Source: an uncultured Flavobacteriia bacterium (GTDB lineage Bacteria; Bacteroidota; Bacteroidia; Flavobacteriales_D; Crocinitomicaceae). From it: 11,219 bases of DNA. The stretch spans positions 1 to 11,219 of the forward strand of contig CAIYQV010000020.1 of the NCBI GenBank assembly GCA_903928365.1, given 5' to 3'. Shown piece by piece: positions 1-6,824 of the stretch. Position 1 is the stretch's first letter, and each line of letters starts with the position of its first letter. The notes below the pieces were generated by a model, which saw nothing but the letters and a program-made list of their open reading frames with translations, searched no databases and was not told where the DNA came from. A program made the translations under genes and the position numbers.

Positions 1-594
1 ACTGAGCTCCATGTCACCCACAAAGGAGATAACCATGTTATCCGATGTAAAGCTTCTTTTTACAAAACCAAGTAAATCTTCCTTCGTGAACGATCGAACG
101 GTCTCCTGCGTACCAAGAATATTATTTCCGAGCGAATGACCTTTAAAAAGGTACGCCTCAAAATCATCAAAGATCTTGTCGGATGGGCTATCCAGGTACG
201 AATTGATCTCATCTATAATGATCTCTTTCTCCTTATTGATCTCCTTCACCGGAAAGGTTGAATTAAGAACCAGATCAGCCAGCAGTTCCGAAGCTCGTTC
301 TACATGTTCCTGGGTAAATGATGCATACACACACATTTCTTCTTTTGCTGTGTAAGCGTTCAGTTCGCCACCTACTGAATCAAGTCGGGAAAGGATATGA
401 AATGCTTTACGTTTGTGTGTGCCTTTGAAAATGCAATGTTCTAAGAAATGGGCCAATCCTTCTTCTCCCCTTTTCTCGAAACGTGAACCTGCCAGGAGTG
501 TCACCCCAAGATGGGAAACTTGTGAAGACGCATGCAAATACACCACACGAATGCCGTTTTTCAGACTAAAAACATGTGGTCTAATTTCAAACAT
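1..594 (-). CDS. M16 zinc peptidase, cytoplasmic type, C-terminal part missing (window edge)
   Basis: This is the first 198 codons of a pitrilysin/insulinase-like (M16) metallopeptidase; the frame runs open off the left edge. The protein starts MFEIRPHVFSLKNGIRVVY, the usual opening beta-strands of an M16 lobe. The zinc motif HFLEH (about residues 49-53) is intact, and the EKEIIIDEI segment about 75 residues later supplies the third ligand glutamate. The ...GDMELS end matches the last strand of the first half-lobe. There is no signal peptide, so it is probably cytoplasmic, unlike the two exported M16 proteins at 3179-6740. The ATG lies 2 bases after the pdxH stop codon, so it is probably translated from the same message. 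M16 enzymes of this single-lobe class are usually about 400-440 residues, so about half is missing here. The family call is firm; the substrate is unknown. Confidence 0.93.
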   Translation of the reverse strand, partial: MFEIRPHVFSLKNGIRVVYLHASSQVSHLGVTLLAGSRFEKRGEEGLAHFLEHCIFKGTHKRKAFHILSRLDSVGGELNAYTAKEEMCVYASFTQEHVERASELLADLVLNSTFPVKEINKEKEIIIDEINSYLDSPSDKIFDDFEAYLFKGHSLGNNILGTQETVRSFTKEDLLGFVKRSFTSDNMVISFVGDMELS

Positions 595-596
595 AT

Positions 597-1238
597 TTAT
601 GGATTCTTTCTATATACATTCCATTCATTTCCATACCATTCATAGATAATACGGTCATGCAAGCGTGATGGTCGCCCTTGCCAAAACTCCACTAATAAGG
701 GTGTCAATTCATAACCGCCCCAATGGGGTGGTCTAGGAACCTCTTTAGGAAATTTCTTGGCAAAAAATTCCACCTTTTTTTCCAGGTCAGCACGATCATT
801 CAAAAACTCAGACTGGCTCGAAGCCCATGCACCTATCTGACTCCCTCTTGGGCGCGAATTAAAATATTCATCACTCAATTGATCAGCGACTTTGGTGACT
901 GTACCATCTACCCGTACCTGACGTTGTAATCCAGGCCAGAAAAACAGCATCGAAGCCTTTGGATTGGATAAAAGATCTTTGCCTTTGTGACTATTATAAT
1001 TGGTATAAAAAATGAATTTCTTATCTAGAAGTTCCTTCAGATAAAGGATTCTTGAACTAGGAAAATTATTCAGCCCGGAAGTAGACAGCACAAAGGCATT
1101 GGGTTCAGGCTGTGAAATGAACGCATCCGAATACCATTGTGTAAACAGGTCGAATGGCTCGTTTCCAAAATACCCTTCCAGGTTCCCTTTGTCAAATTCA
1201 CGATGATCATCGCGCATCTGCCGGATAAATTCCTCCAT
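597..1238 (-). CDS. pdxH: Pyridoxamine 5'-phosphate oxidase
   Basis: This FMN enzyme oxidises pyridoxamine or pyridoxine 5'-phosphate to pyridoxal 5'-phosphate with O2, the last step of vitamin B6 synthesis and salvage. At 213 residues it is close to the 218 of E. coli PdxH. Visible family motifs in order are SSRILYLKE (61-69), FIFYTNYNSHKG (75-86), RQVRVDG (106-112), YFNSRPRGSQIGAWAS (125-140), the PHWGGYE segment (171-177) and EFWQGRPSRLHDR (184-196). In the last, Arg192 and His194 correspond to the substrate-binding Arg197/His199 of E. coli. The C-terminus ends WNVYRKNP rather than the common RLxP ending, a minor variation. The ATG is 3 bases after the DUF4494 stop; a GAGG lies about 9 bases upstream, inside the preceding gene's last codons, which suggests translational coupling. 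It is a soluble homodimer in the family. Confidence 0.97.
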   Translation of the reverse strand: MEEFIRQMRDDHREFDKGNLEGYFGNEPFDLFTQWYSDAFISQPEPNAFVLSTSGLNNFPSSRILYLKELLDKKFIFYTNYNSHKGKDLLSNPKASMLFFWPGLQRQVRVDGTVTKVADQLSDEYFNSRPRGSQIGAWASSQSEFLNDRADLEKKVEFFAKKFPKEVPRPPHWGGYELTPLLVEFWQGRPSRLHDRIIYEWYGNEWNVYRKNP

Positions 1239-1241
1239 TTC

Positions 1242-1832
1242 TTATTCCTCGTCTGTATATTCGTCTTCCAGTTCGCTATCCTCCTCTTCAAGAAGGTCTT
1301 CTTCATCCTCTATGTCACTGCCTGGTGCTGAAAACACTTTTCCTTTTGGAGTAGATTCCTCCTCCTCAACTTGTATAGGTTTACGTTCGATCTCACGATC
1401 CAGATTTTCATGAAAAGGAAAGATCTCAACGATAGGAGAAACCGTAATGGAAGGAATCTGAAAATCGACCATCAATGTAGAGAGTGATTCTTTAATTCGA
1501 TCATACGCATCCTTTACTGAGTGAGCTGATACAAGAAAATTCTGACTGATCTTTTTCTTCTTTTCCTCTTCATCACCCTCGGCTTCATAGGTTACTTTTA
1601 CTTTGTACCAGACATCCGCATCGTCGTAAGCAAAAATATCGTGCAACTCCGTACGGGTAATCCCAACGACGTTGAATTCTCCGCGAATGACGGAACCTAA
1701 TTCTTCATAGATTCTTGCTTCAGCATCTGTAAAAGTCATTGCCGCCAAAAGATATGGCTCTGAAACACGTTTAAATGTTCCGTTTTCCAGTTGCTTTGTG
1801 TATTTCACCTTAACGGTAAACCAGCTATTCAT
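1242..1832 (-). CDS. DUF4494-family protein with acidic tail
   Basis: I recognise the N-terminal part as the DUF4494 family of Bacteroidota, which has no established function. The body (about 1-152) contains two similar halves. WFTVKVKY (4-11) followed by a loop, EPYLLAAMTFTDAEARIYEEL, is matched by WYKVKVTY (75-82), a charged loop, then QNFLVSAHSVKDAYDRIKES (98-117). The protein therefore looks like a tandem duplication of a roughly 45-residue alpha/beta unit. Residues 155-196 form a very acidic, probably disordered tail rich in Glu and Asp. There is no signal peptide or membrane segment, so it is cytoplasmic. It is the first gene of a three-gene run with pdxH and an M16 peptidase, with gaps of 3 and 2 bases, and probably carries the promoter for all three. 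The position next to pdxH hints at a B6-related link, but that is inference. Confidence 0.88.
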   Translation of the reverse strand: MNSWFTVKVKYTKQLENGTFKRVSEPYLLAAMTFTDAEARIYEELGSVIRGEFNVVGITRTELHDIFAYDDADVWYKVKVTYEAEGDEEEKKKKISQNFLVSAHSVKDAYDRIKESLSTLMVDFQIPSITVSPIVEIFPFHENLDREIERKPIQVEEEESTPKGKVFSAPGSDIEDEEDLLEEEDSELEDEYTDEE

Positions 1833-1859
1833 AGTGTTGTTGTTTGTTTATTTGGGCTG

Positions 1860-1867
1860 TAAAGATA
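1860..1867 (-). promoter_or_regulatory. Possible -7 box for the DUF4494-pdxH-M16 run
   Basis: On the minus strand this reads TATCTTTA, one mismatch from the Bacteroidota -7 consensus TAnnTTTG. It lies 27 bases upstream of the ATG at 1832, which would give an A-rich leader of about 20 bases without a Shine-Dalgarno site, typical of the phylum. I find no TTG/TTTG at the expected -33 distance, so the call is weak. The rest of the 108-base gap (1833-1940) holds no clear terminator. Confidence 0.3.
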
Positions 1868-1940
1868 ACTCAGATAAGTGGAATCGGATAGCTATTCAGA
1901 TACCAAATTAGGAGAATATTTCTTAACAGAATTTTACCTG

Positions 1941-3017
1941 TCAGGACCGGTACTCTTTACCGTCTTTGAAAACAATGAATGAGCGATTGAACAACTTCAC
2001 CAAAAGTACATTTCCATAAATTTCATATTCACTGTCTACCTGATTAGAAACATCATATACCTTCCCATTCATGAGCGCACTTACTCCACCCAGGATATTT
2101 CTGAATGCAAACACATTGTTTTTAAGCAGGTAATCTTTAGGTGTAAAGCTGCAGACCTGAATCTTTTGTGCATTTTGTAAAGCGTAGACATACGAATTCT
2201 CACCCCAGACCAACAGATCATCCTTTACTTCCCAAAAGGTGGCTGAAAAATTTGAAAGCACCTCATTCTCCCCAGCCTGATATACTTTTAAGTTCCCGTT
2301 CAAGTCTTCGTATGCGATAAATCCCCTTCCCGCTTTGTATTTCTTCATCCAGAAAGATTCCACATCCACAAAATTGCCCTGTTCGAAAACAGCAAATGTT
2401 CGGGTTGTTGGATCATTAAAACATATAATATCAGTTCCCGCCTGAAAATCGATACTTCCATTCCAAACTCCAATATCATAGATCTGTCCACGCCAGAAAA
2501 TCTTGTAGAAGTTACCGTTGTCTTTGAAAGCAACAATGTTTTCACCAATCACCTCAGGCATATACAAATCACCCGTTAAACGATACAACTCAATGACCTG
2601 CTTATTCCAATAGGCATTCACCGTATTGAAGCGTGTATCCTGAAAGATCACTAAACTGTCTTTTACGACATACTTAGAAGCAAAATAAGTGAGTGTTTTT
2701 AACTTACCCTCATCCCAAACATTTAGGGTCTGACCGATACTGTAAGCCATCAAGTGATCAGAAACCTGATACTCGACATTCATATTGGAAATATCCTGAC
2801 GATTCTGGCCGTCCCAGACCCTTAGATTCCCCCTTGTATCGATGTAAGCCACCAAATCATCGCCTGCTTTGTATTCTTTGATTCGCTGAAATTCAAGCTG
2901 ACGAAAGTTGTCATTTTCAAACGTCCGGAAATAGTAATTGAAATCTATAAATGGAACTACCTTTTGTGCATGCGAACAAAACGGCAATAACAATAAGATC
3001 CAGGCGCATTTTTTCAT
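1941..3017 (-). CDS. Exported nine-unit beta-propeller-like protein, unknown function
   Basis: I do not recognise a named family. The frame is open from an ATG at 3047, but I choose the ATG at 3017: it begins a clean signal peptide (MKKCAWILLLLPFCSHA, then Gln18), whereas the upstream start would place a charged 10-residue leader before it. The 358-residue product is almost wholly repetitive. Nine units spaced 33-39 residues apart follow the pattern Y-x-[AV]-[GK]-[DN]-x-hydrophobic-[VA]-[YF]-x-[DN]...[VI]-[YWF]-x-x-G. Their anchor aromatic or hydrophobic residues fall at about 58, 92, 125, 164, 200, 236, 271, 305 and 340. Examples are LVAYIDTRGNLRVWDG (55-70) and FIAYEDLNGNLKVYQAG (233-249). 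Such units suggest beta-propeller blades or a related beta-repeat fold. It lacks a lipobox and a recognisable type IX sorting domain, so a periplasmic place is likely. It is transcribed divergently from the exported M16 pair. Confidence 0.8.
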   Translation of the reverse strand: MKKCAWILLLLPFCSHAQKVVPFIDFNYYFRTFENDNFRQLEFQRIKEYKAGDDLVAYIDTRGNLRVWDGQNRQDISNMNVEYQVSDHLMAYSIGQTLNVWDEGKLKTLTYFASKYVVKDSLVIFQDTRFNTVNAYWNKQVIELYRLTGDLYMPEVIGENIVAFKDNGNFYKIFWRGQIYDIGVWNGSIDFQAGTDIICFNDPTTRTFAVFEQGNFVDVESFWMKKYKAGRGFIAYEDLNGNLKVYQAGENEVLSNFSATFWEVKDDLLVWGENSYVYALQNAQKIQVCSFTPKDYLLKNNVFAFRNILGGVSALMNGKVYDVSNQVDSEYEIYGNVLLVKLFNRSFIVFKDGKEYRS

Positions 3018-3125
3018 CTTGGCGAAGGTAGGCAATTTTCGGACCAAACCGCATCTTAATGCTACAAGTCATATGGATAAAAGACCTTTTGAGAATCTTT
3101 TCCCACCGCATATCATGTTGAGGTA

Positions 3126-3153
3126 TTTGTTTTGAAAATTGTGAGTTTATTTG
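3126..3153 (+). promoter_or_regulatory. Likely promoter of the exported M16 pair
   Basis: A TTTG at 3126-3129 is followed after 16 bases by TTTATTTG at 3146-3153. The Bacteroidota sigma-ABfr consensus is TTG, about 17-23 bases, then TAnnTTTG, so the second box has one mismatch and the spacing is just short. Transcription would start near 3160 and leave an A/T-rich leader of about 20 bases before the ATG at 3179, with no Shine-Dalgarno site. This sits in the 161-base divergent gap 3018-3178. On the other strand a TACCTTCG (3030-3023) ends 5 bases before the propeller gene's ATG. Confidence 0.4.
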
Positions 3154-3178
3154 CATCCGATAAATAATCTACTTTTCA

Positions 3179-4648
3179 ATGAAGAAAATCATCCTATCCG
3201 GCGCATTGCTTTGTTCAGCATTTGCCAGCCGTGCACAGAAGAAGATCGAATTCGTGGAGTATGACCTGCCCAACGGGTTGCATGTGATCCTGCATGAGGA
3301 GCACGCCACACCAATCGTTGCGGTATCCATACTTTACCATGTCGGTTCAAAAAATGAAAATCCACAAAGAACCGGTTTTGCTCACTTCTTTGAGCATTTG
3401 TTATTCGAAGGTTCAACAAATATTCCAAGAGGCGAATACAGCGAATTGGTGGAAAAGAATGGAGGTGCACTGAACGCGAACACTTCTCAAGATCGCACCT
3501 ATTACTATGAGATCCTTCCTTCCAATCAATTGGAGCTTGGACTGTGGTTGGAAAGTGAGCGCCTTTTGCATGCAAAAGTTGACAATACAGGTATCGAAAC
3601 ACAACGTAGTGTTGTTAAAGAAGAGAAAAGACAGCGCGTTGATAACCAGCCTTACGCGTCTTTCTTAACGGAAATGTTCAGCCGTATGTTCACCGTCCAC
3701 CCTTACAACTGGGTTCCAATCGGAAGTATGGAACACCTGGATGCAGCGCAGGAGGAAGATTACGTGAATTTCTACAAAACGTTCTATGTGCCTGCTAACG
3801 CAACACTTTCGATTGCCGGTGATCTAAACATTGAGCAAACTAAGAAATGGATCGACAAATATTTCACATCCATTCCAAAAGGACAAGCGATCAATCTGTT
3901 CCGTGATCTTGAGAATTTGAATGATGCTGATTTCGAGAAGCGTTATGGAATGTCTAAAAGCAAATTTGACACAAAGGACTTCCTTAATTCGAAAGATGCC
4001 GGAGCAAAGAGACTGATTACCTCACTCACTGCCAAGCCAGTTGAAATCCCTCGTCCAAACAAGGATACTGAGAAATTATCTGCAGTGAAGAAGGATGTCG
4101 TTTATGACAACATCCAGCTGCCTGCACTTTTTATGGGTTACAAATTCCCGGCGCAGACAGATGCAGATGCTTATGCCCTTTCTATGATGAATGAAGTTCT
4201 TTCGGGAGGTTCCAGTTCACGCATCAACAAAACGATCGTTGAGAAAAAGGAAATGGCAACGTTTGCCTTTTCATTCAATTACGGTTTAGAAGATGCAGGT
4301 GTTGGAATTTTTGCTGCCATTGCCGCAAACGGTATTAATCTGGATGATATTCAAAAAGAGTTTGATATTCAGATCGAAAAGATTCAGAATGAACTGATCT
4401 CTCAGGAAGAATTCGAAAAGGTACGTAACCAATTCGAAAACAACTTTGTAAGCTCAAACTCAACGATTGCCGGTGTAGCTGAGAATCTGGCAGACAATCA
4501 TGTGTATTTCGGAGCTACCAATCGCGTGAACACTGAACTTGAAGCTTACATGAAAGTGACTCGCGAAGATATTCAACGCGTTGCGAAAAAATATTTAACT
4601 CAGGATGCTCGTGTGATCCTGCATTATTTACCAAAAGAAACTAAATAA
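3179..4648 (+). CDS. Exported M16 zinc peptidase, zinc-binding (catalytic) subunit
   Basis: An insulinase-like metallopeptidase with a signal peptide (MKKIILSGALLCSAFASRA, then Gln20), so periplasmic or cell-surface. The zinc motif is HFFEH at residues 69-73 and the third ligand glutamate is E148 or E149 in VVKEEKRQR, at the usual distance. The second lobe has the GGSSSRI turn (343-349). In M16 proteins that turn is followed by an Arg and a Tyr that contact substrate; here the matching places are V354 and T361 (sequence SRINKTIVEKKEMATF), so that half of the site is lost. The protein has 489 residues against about 440 for the family; the excess lies in a lysine/aspartate-rich stretch between the lobes, about 238-288. 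The inactive partner starts 10 bases downstream. By analogy with mitochondrial processing peptidase and bacterial M16 heterodimers, I infer that this is the catalytic subunit of a two-protein enzyme. Confidence 0.95.
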   Translation: MKKIILSGALLCSAFASRAQKKIEFVEYDLPNGLHVILHEEHATPIVAVSILYHVGSKNENPQRTGFAHFFEHLLFEGSTNIPRGEYSELVEKNGGALNANTSQDRTYYYEILPSNQLELGLWLESERLLHAKVDNTGIETQRSVVKEEKRQRVDNQPYASFLTEMFSRMFTVHPYNWVPIGSMEHLDAAQEEDYVNFYKTFYVPANATLSIAGDLNIEQTKKWIDKYFTSIPKGQAINLFRDLENLNDADFEKRYGMSKSKFDTKDFLNSKDAGAKRLITSLTAKPVEIPRPNKDTEKLSAVKKDVVYDNIQLPALFMGYKFPAQTDADAYALSMMNEVLSGGSSSRINKTIVEKKEMATFAFSFNYGLEDAGVGIFAAIAANGINLDDIQKEFDIQIEKIQNELISQEEFEKVRNQFENNFVSSNSTIAGVAENLADNHVYFGATNRVNTELEAYMKVTREDIQRVAKKYLTQDARVILHYLPKETK

Positions 4649-4658
4649 ACGGACCGTT

Positions 4659-6740
4659 ATGAAAAAGAACATCATTCTAGCCGGCTTGTTTTTACCGGCA
4701 GTCGTTTTCGGTCAGCTGGATCGCTCTGTGCGTCCTACGGCAGCGAAAGCTCCGACCATTAACATCAAAGATTCGGAAGTATTCACTACTTCCAACGGAA
4801 TCACTGTCATCCTTTCCGAGAACCATAAGTTACCAACGGTTTCCATCGATCTGGTTATGGGTTCAGATCCGCGTGTTGAAGGCAGTAAAGCTGGACTATC
4901 CGATATGGCCGGTTCCTTGATTCTTTCAGGTACTACGAACCGCAGCAAGGATCAATTGGACGGTGAAAAAGATTACATCGGCGCATCTTTGGATGCATCA
5001 GACAACTCTATTTCGCTATCGTGTCTCACAAAGCACCTAGACAAAGGTCTTGAACTGTTTTCAGATGTGCTTTACAATGCTAATTTCCCTCAATCTGAGT
5101 TTGACCGAATCAAAAAGCAAAATGAATCTGCTCTACTTTCGGCTAAATCGGATCCGGGCACAATGGCTGACAATTCTGAGAAAAAAGTAAATTTCCCTGG
5201 ACATCCGTATGGCGACGTGATGACAGAAGCATCACTTGCTTCCATCACTCGAAATGACGTATTAGACTATTATAAGGAAACTTTTACTCCGAAAGGAAGT
5301 TACTTGGTCTTTGTTGGAGACATCACCAAAATCCAAGCTCAGAAAATTGCAGAGCAGTATTTTGCCAAATGGACTGGAAATGATGCATTCAAAACAACTT
5401 TGGGTGACGGGCAATTCAATAAAGGAAATCGTGTCATCTTCGTCAAGAAACCGGGAGCAGTTCAATCTGTGATCCAGGTGTCTTTTCCTGTAAAAATGCG
5501 CACAGGAGATAAAAATCAACTTCCTCTGACCGTATTGAACGGAATCTTCGGTGGCGGTGGTTTTGGAACGCGACTGATGCAAAATCTACGTGAGGATAAA
5601 GCGTACACTTATGGATGTTACTCTTCTTTGAACATTACTGAAGATGGATCCTGGTTATCTATTGGTGGTAATTTCCGCAATGAGGTGACAGATTCAGCAA
5701 TTGCTCAGATTCTTTTCGAACTTGACAGAATCACCAATGACTATGTAAAAGATGATGAATTGAATTTGACCAAGTCTTCTATGGCAGGTGGTTTTGCACG
5801 TTCACTTGAGCGACCTCAAACCATTGCACGATTTGCGTTGAACATCATTCGTAATAACCTGAACAAGGATTATTATCAGTCCTATTTGAAGAGATTGGAG
5901 GCTGTTTCCAAAGAAGACATTCTCTTGATGGCACAAACGTATTTCACTTCCAAGAATTGCAACATCGTTGTAGTTGGAAATGAAGATGTTTTGGAAAAAC
6001 TCAAGCAATTTGACGATGATGGAAAGATCGAGTTCCTTGATGCCTTTGGAGAACCTGTGAAAGAAACCAAAAAGGCAGACATCACCAAAGAACAGTTGAT
6101 CGACAACTATATTTTGGCAGTGACGAAAACGACATCTAAAAAGGCAGCAGCCAAAAAATTGAAAAAAGTTAAATCTGTTGAAAAGAAAACAGAGTTGAGT
6201 TTGGCACAAATTCCTTTCCCGCTTAGTTCAACAGATCTTTGGGTTGCTCCGAACTTGGAAGGGCAAAAGCTTGAAGGACAAGGAATGGTATTCCAGAAAT
6301 CCTATTTTGATGGTAAAGCAGGTGGATCTTCAAGCATGCAAACTGGTAAAAAAGAACTTACCGCAGAAGAGATCGCTGCAAAAAACAAATCAGTTGGTTT
6401 ATTCCCTGAGATGAATTATGCGACAAGTGGAATGAGTTTTGAACTTGTTGGAATCGAAAGTCTGGAAAAAGGGGATGCATATGTTTTGAAAATAAACGAT
6501 GGTAGCGCTGAGACTTATGACTATTTCGACACGAAAAGTTTTATGAAAGTGCGTTCCAATTCAATCCGCAAGGAAGGAGAAGAAACAGTTGAAACATCAG
6601 CTGAGTTTGGTGATTTCAAAGAAGTAAACGGCATTCTTTTCCCTCACAAGGTTTCCATTAACATGGGTGAAGCAGCATTTTCAGGTGTTGTAAAGACCAT
6701 TGTTGTCAACGGAGGAAGTGACCTGAATTCGTACAAATAA
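4659..6740 (+). CDS. Exported M16 pseudo-peptidase subunit with LolA-like C-terminal domain
   Basis: A 693-residue protein with a signal peptide (MKKNIILAGLFLPAVVFG, then Gln19). Residues about 37-450 are a two-lobed M16 unit. Where the zinc motif HxxEH should stand, aligned by GLSDMAGSLILSGT (79-92), the ligands are replaced by Asp82, Gly85 and Ser86, so it cannot bind zinc in the usual way. The substrate-side motif is intact: TRLMQNLREDKAYTY (304-318) with Arg311 and Tyr318. A lysine-rich linker (about 494-510) leads into about 180 residues that resemble the LolA/outer-membrane-lipoprotein-sorting fold: a YFDGKAG segment (549-555), FELVGIESLEKGDAYVL (594-610), YDYFDTKSFMKVR (620-632) and FKEVNGILFPHKV (653-665). 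It follows the zinc-bearing M16 gene by 10 bases and is followed by a terminator. The likely role is the non-catalytic, substrate-holding half of a heterodimer; the job of the LolA-like part is unknown. Confidence 0.93.
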   Translation: MKKNIILAGLFLPAVVFGQLDRSVRPTAAKAPTINIKDSEVFTTSNGITVILSENHKLPTVSIDLVMGSDPRVEGSKAGLSDMAGSLILSGTTNRSKDQLDGEKDYIGASLDASDNSISLSCLTKHLDKGLELFSDVLYNANFPQSEFDRIKKQNESALLSAKSDPGTMADNSEKKVNFPGHPYGDVMTEASLASITRNDVLDYYKETFTPKGSYLVFVGDITKIQAQKIAEQYFAKWTGNDAFKTTLGDGQFNKGNRVIFVKKPGAVQSVIQVSFPVKMRTGDKNQLPLTVLNGIFGGGGFGTRLMQNLREDKAYTYGCYSSLNITEDGSWLSIGGNFRNEVTDSAIAQILFELDRITNDYVKDDELNLTKSSMAGGFARSLERPQTIARFALNIIRNNLNKDYYQSYLKRLEAVSKEDILLMAQTYFTSKNCNIVVVGNEDVLEKLKQFDDDGKIEFLDAFGEPVKETKKADITKEQLIDNYILAVTKTTSKKAAAKKLKKVKSVEKKTELSLAQIPFPLSSTDLWVAPNLEGQKLEGQGMVFQKSYFDGKAGGSSSMQTGKKELTAEEIAAKNKSVGLFPEMNYATSGMSFELVGIESLEKGDAYVLKINDGSAETYDYFDTKSFMKVRSNSIRKEGEETVETSAEFGDFKEVNGILFPHKVSINMGEAAFSGVVKTIVVNGGSDLNSYK

Positions 6741-6761
6741 CAACGGGTAGTGAACAAATTC

Positions 6762-6796
6762 AAAAGACGTCCTTTTACAGGGCGTCTTTTTTTTTT
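6762..6796 (+). terminator. Intrinsic terminator of the M16 pair
   Basis: An 11-bp stem (6762-6772 with 6780-6790, including one G-T wobble at 6770/6782) encloses a 7-base loop TTTTACA and runs into ten consecutive T residues (6787-6796). It begins 21 bases after the stop codon of the M16 pseudo-peptidase. It is the only convincing rho-independent terminator in the window and separates the M16 pair from the OmpA-like/lipase pair. The frame of the next gene stays open through it, but coding there is unlikely. Confidence 0.9.
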
Positions 6797-6824
6797 AATT
6801 TCACATCGCGTTAATCCGTACTAT

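Noticed and set aside
413..649. Plus-strand frame of 78 codons at the left end
   Set aside because: It lies opposite the partial M16 gene with intact HFLEH and the pdxH end; it is a shadow.
3189..3602. Antisense open frame of 137 codons on the minus strand within the first exported M16 gene
   Set aside because: It is fully opposite a clear M16 coding region, is rich in Cys, His and Arg as shadow frames are, and has no recognisable domain.
4648..4658. Perfect inverted repeat AACGGACCGTT between the two exported M16 genes
   Set aside because: At five bases per arm around one central base it cannot form a stable hairpin and could arise by chance; it does not look like a terminator or a known operator.
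5802..6209. Antisense open frame of 135 codons on the minus strand within the M16 pseudo-peptidase gene
   Set aside because: Its Phe/Leu/Cys-rich product is the complement of the Lys/Glu-rich linker and M16 coding sequence; there is no family signal or promoter.
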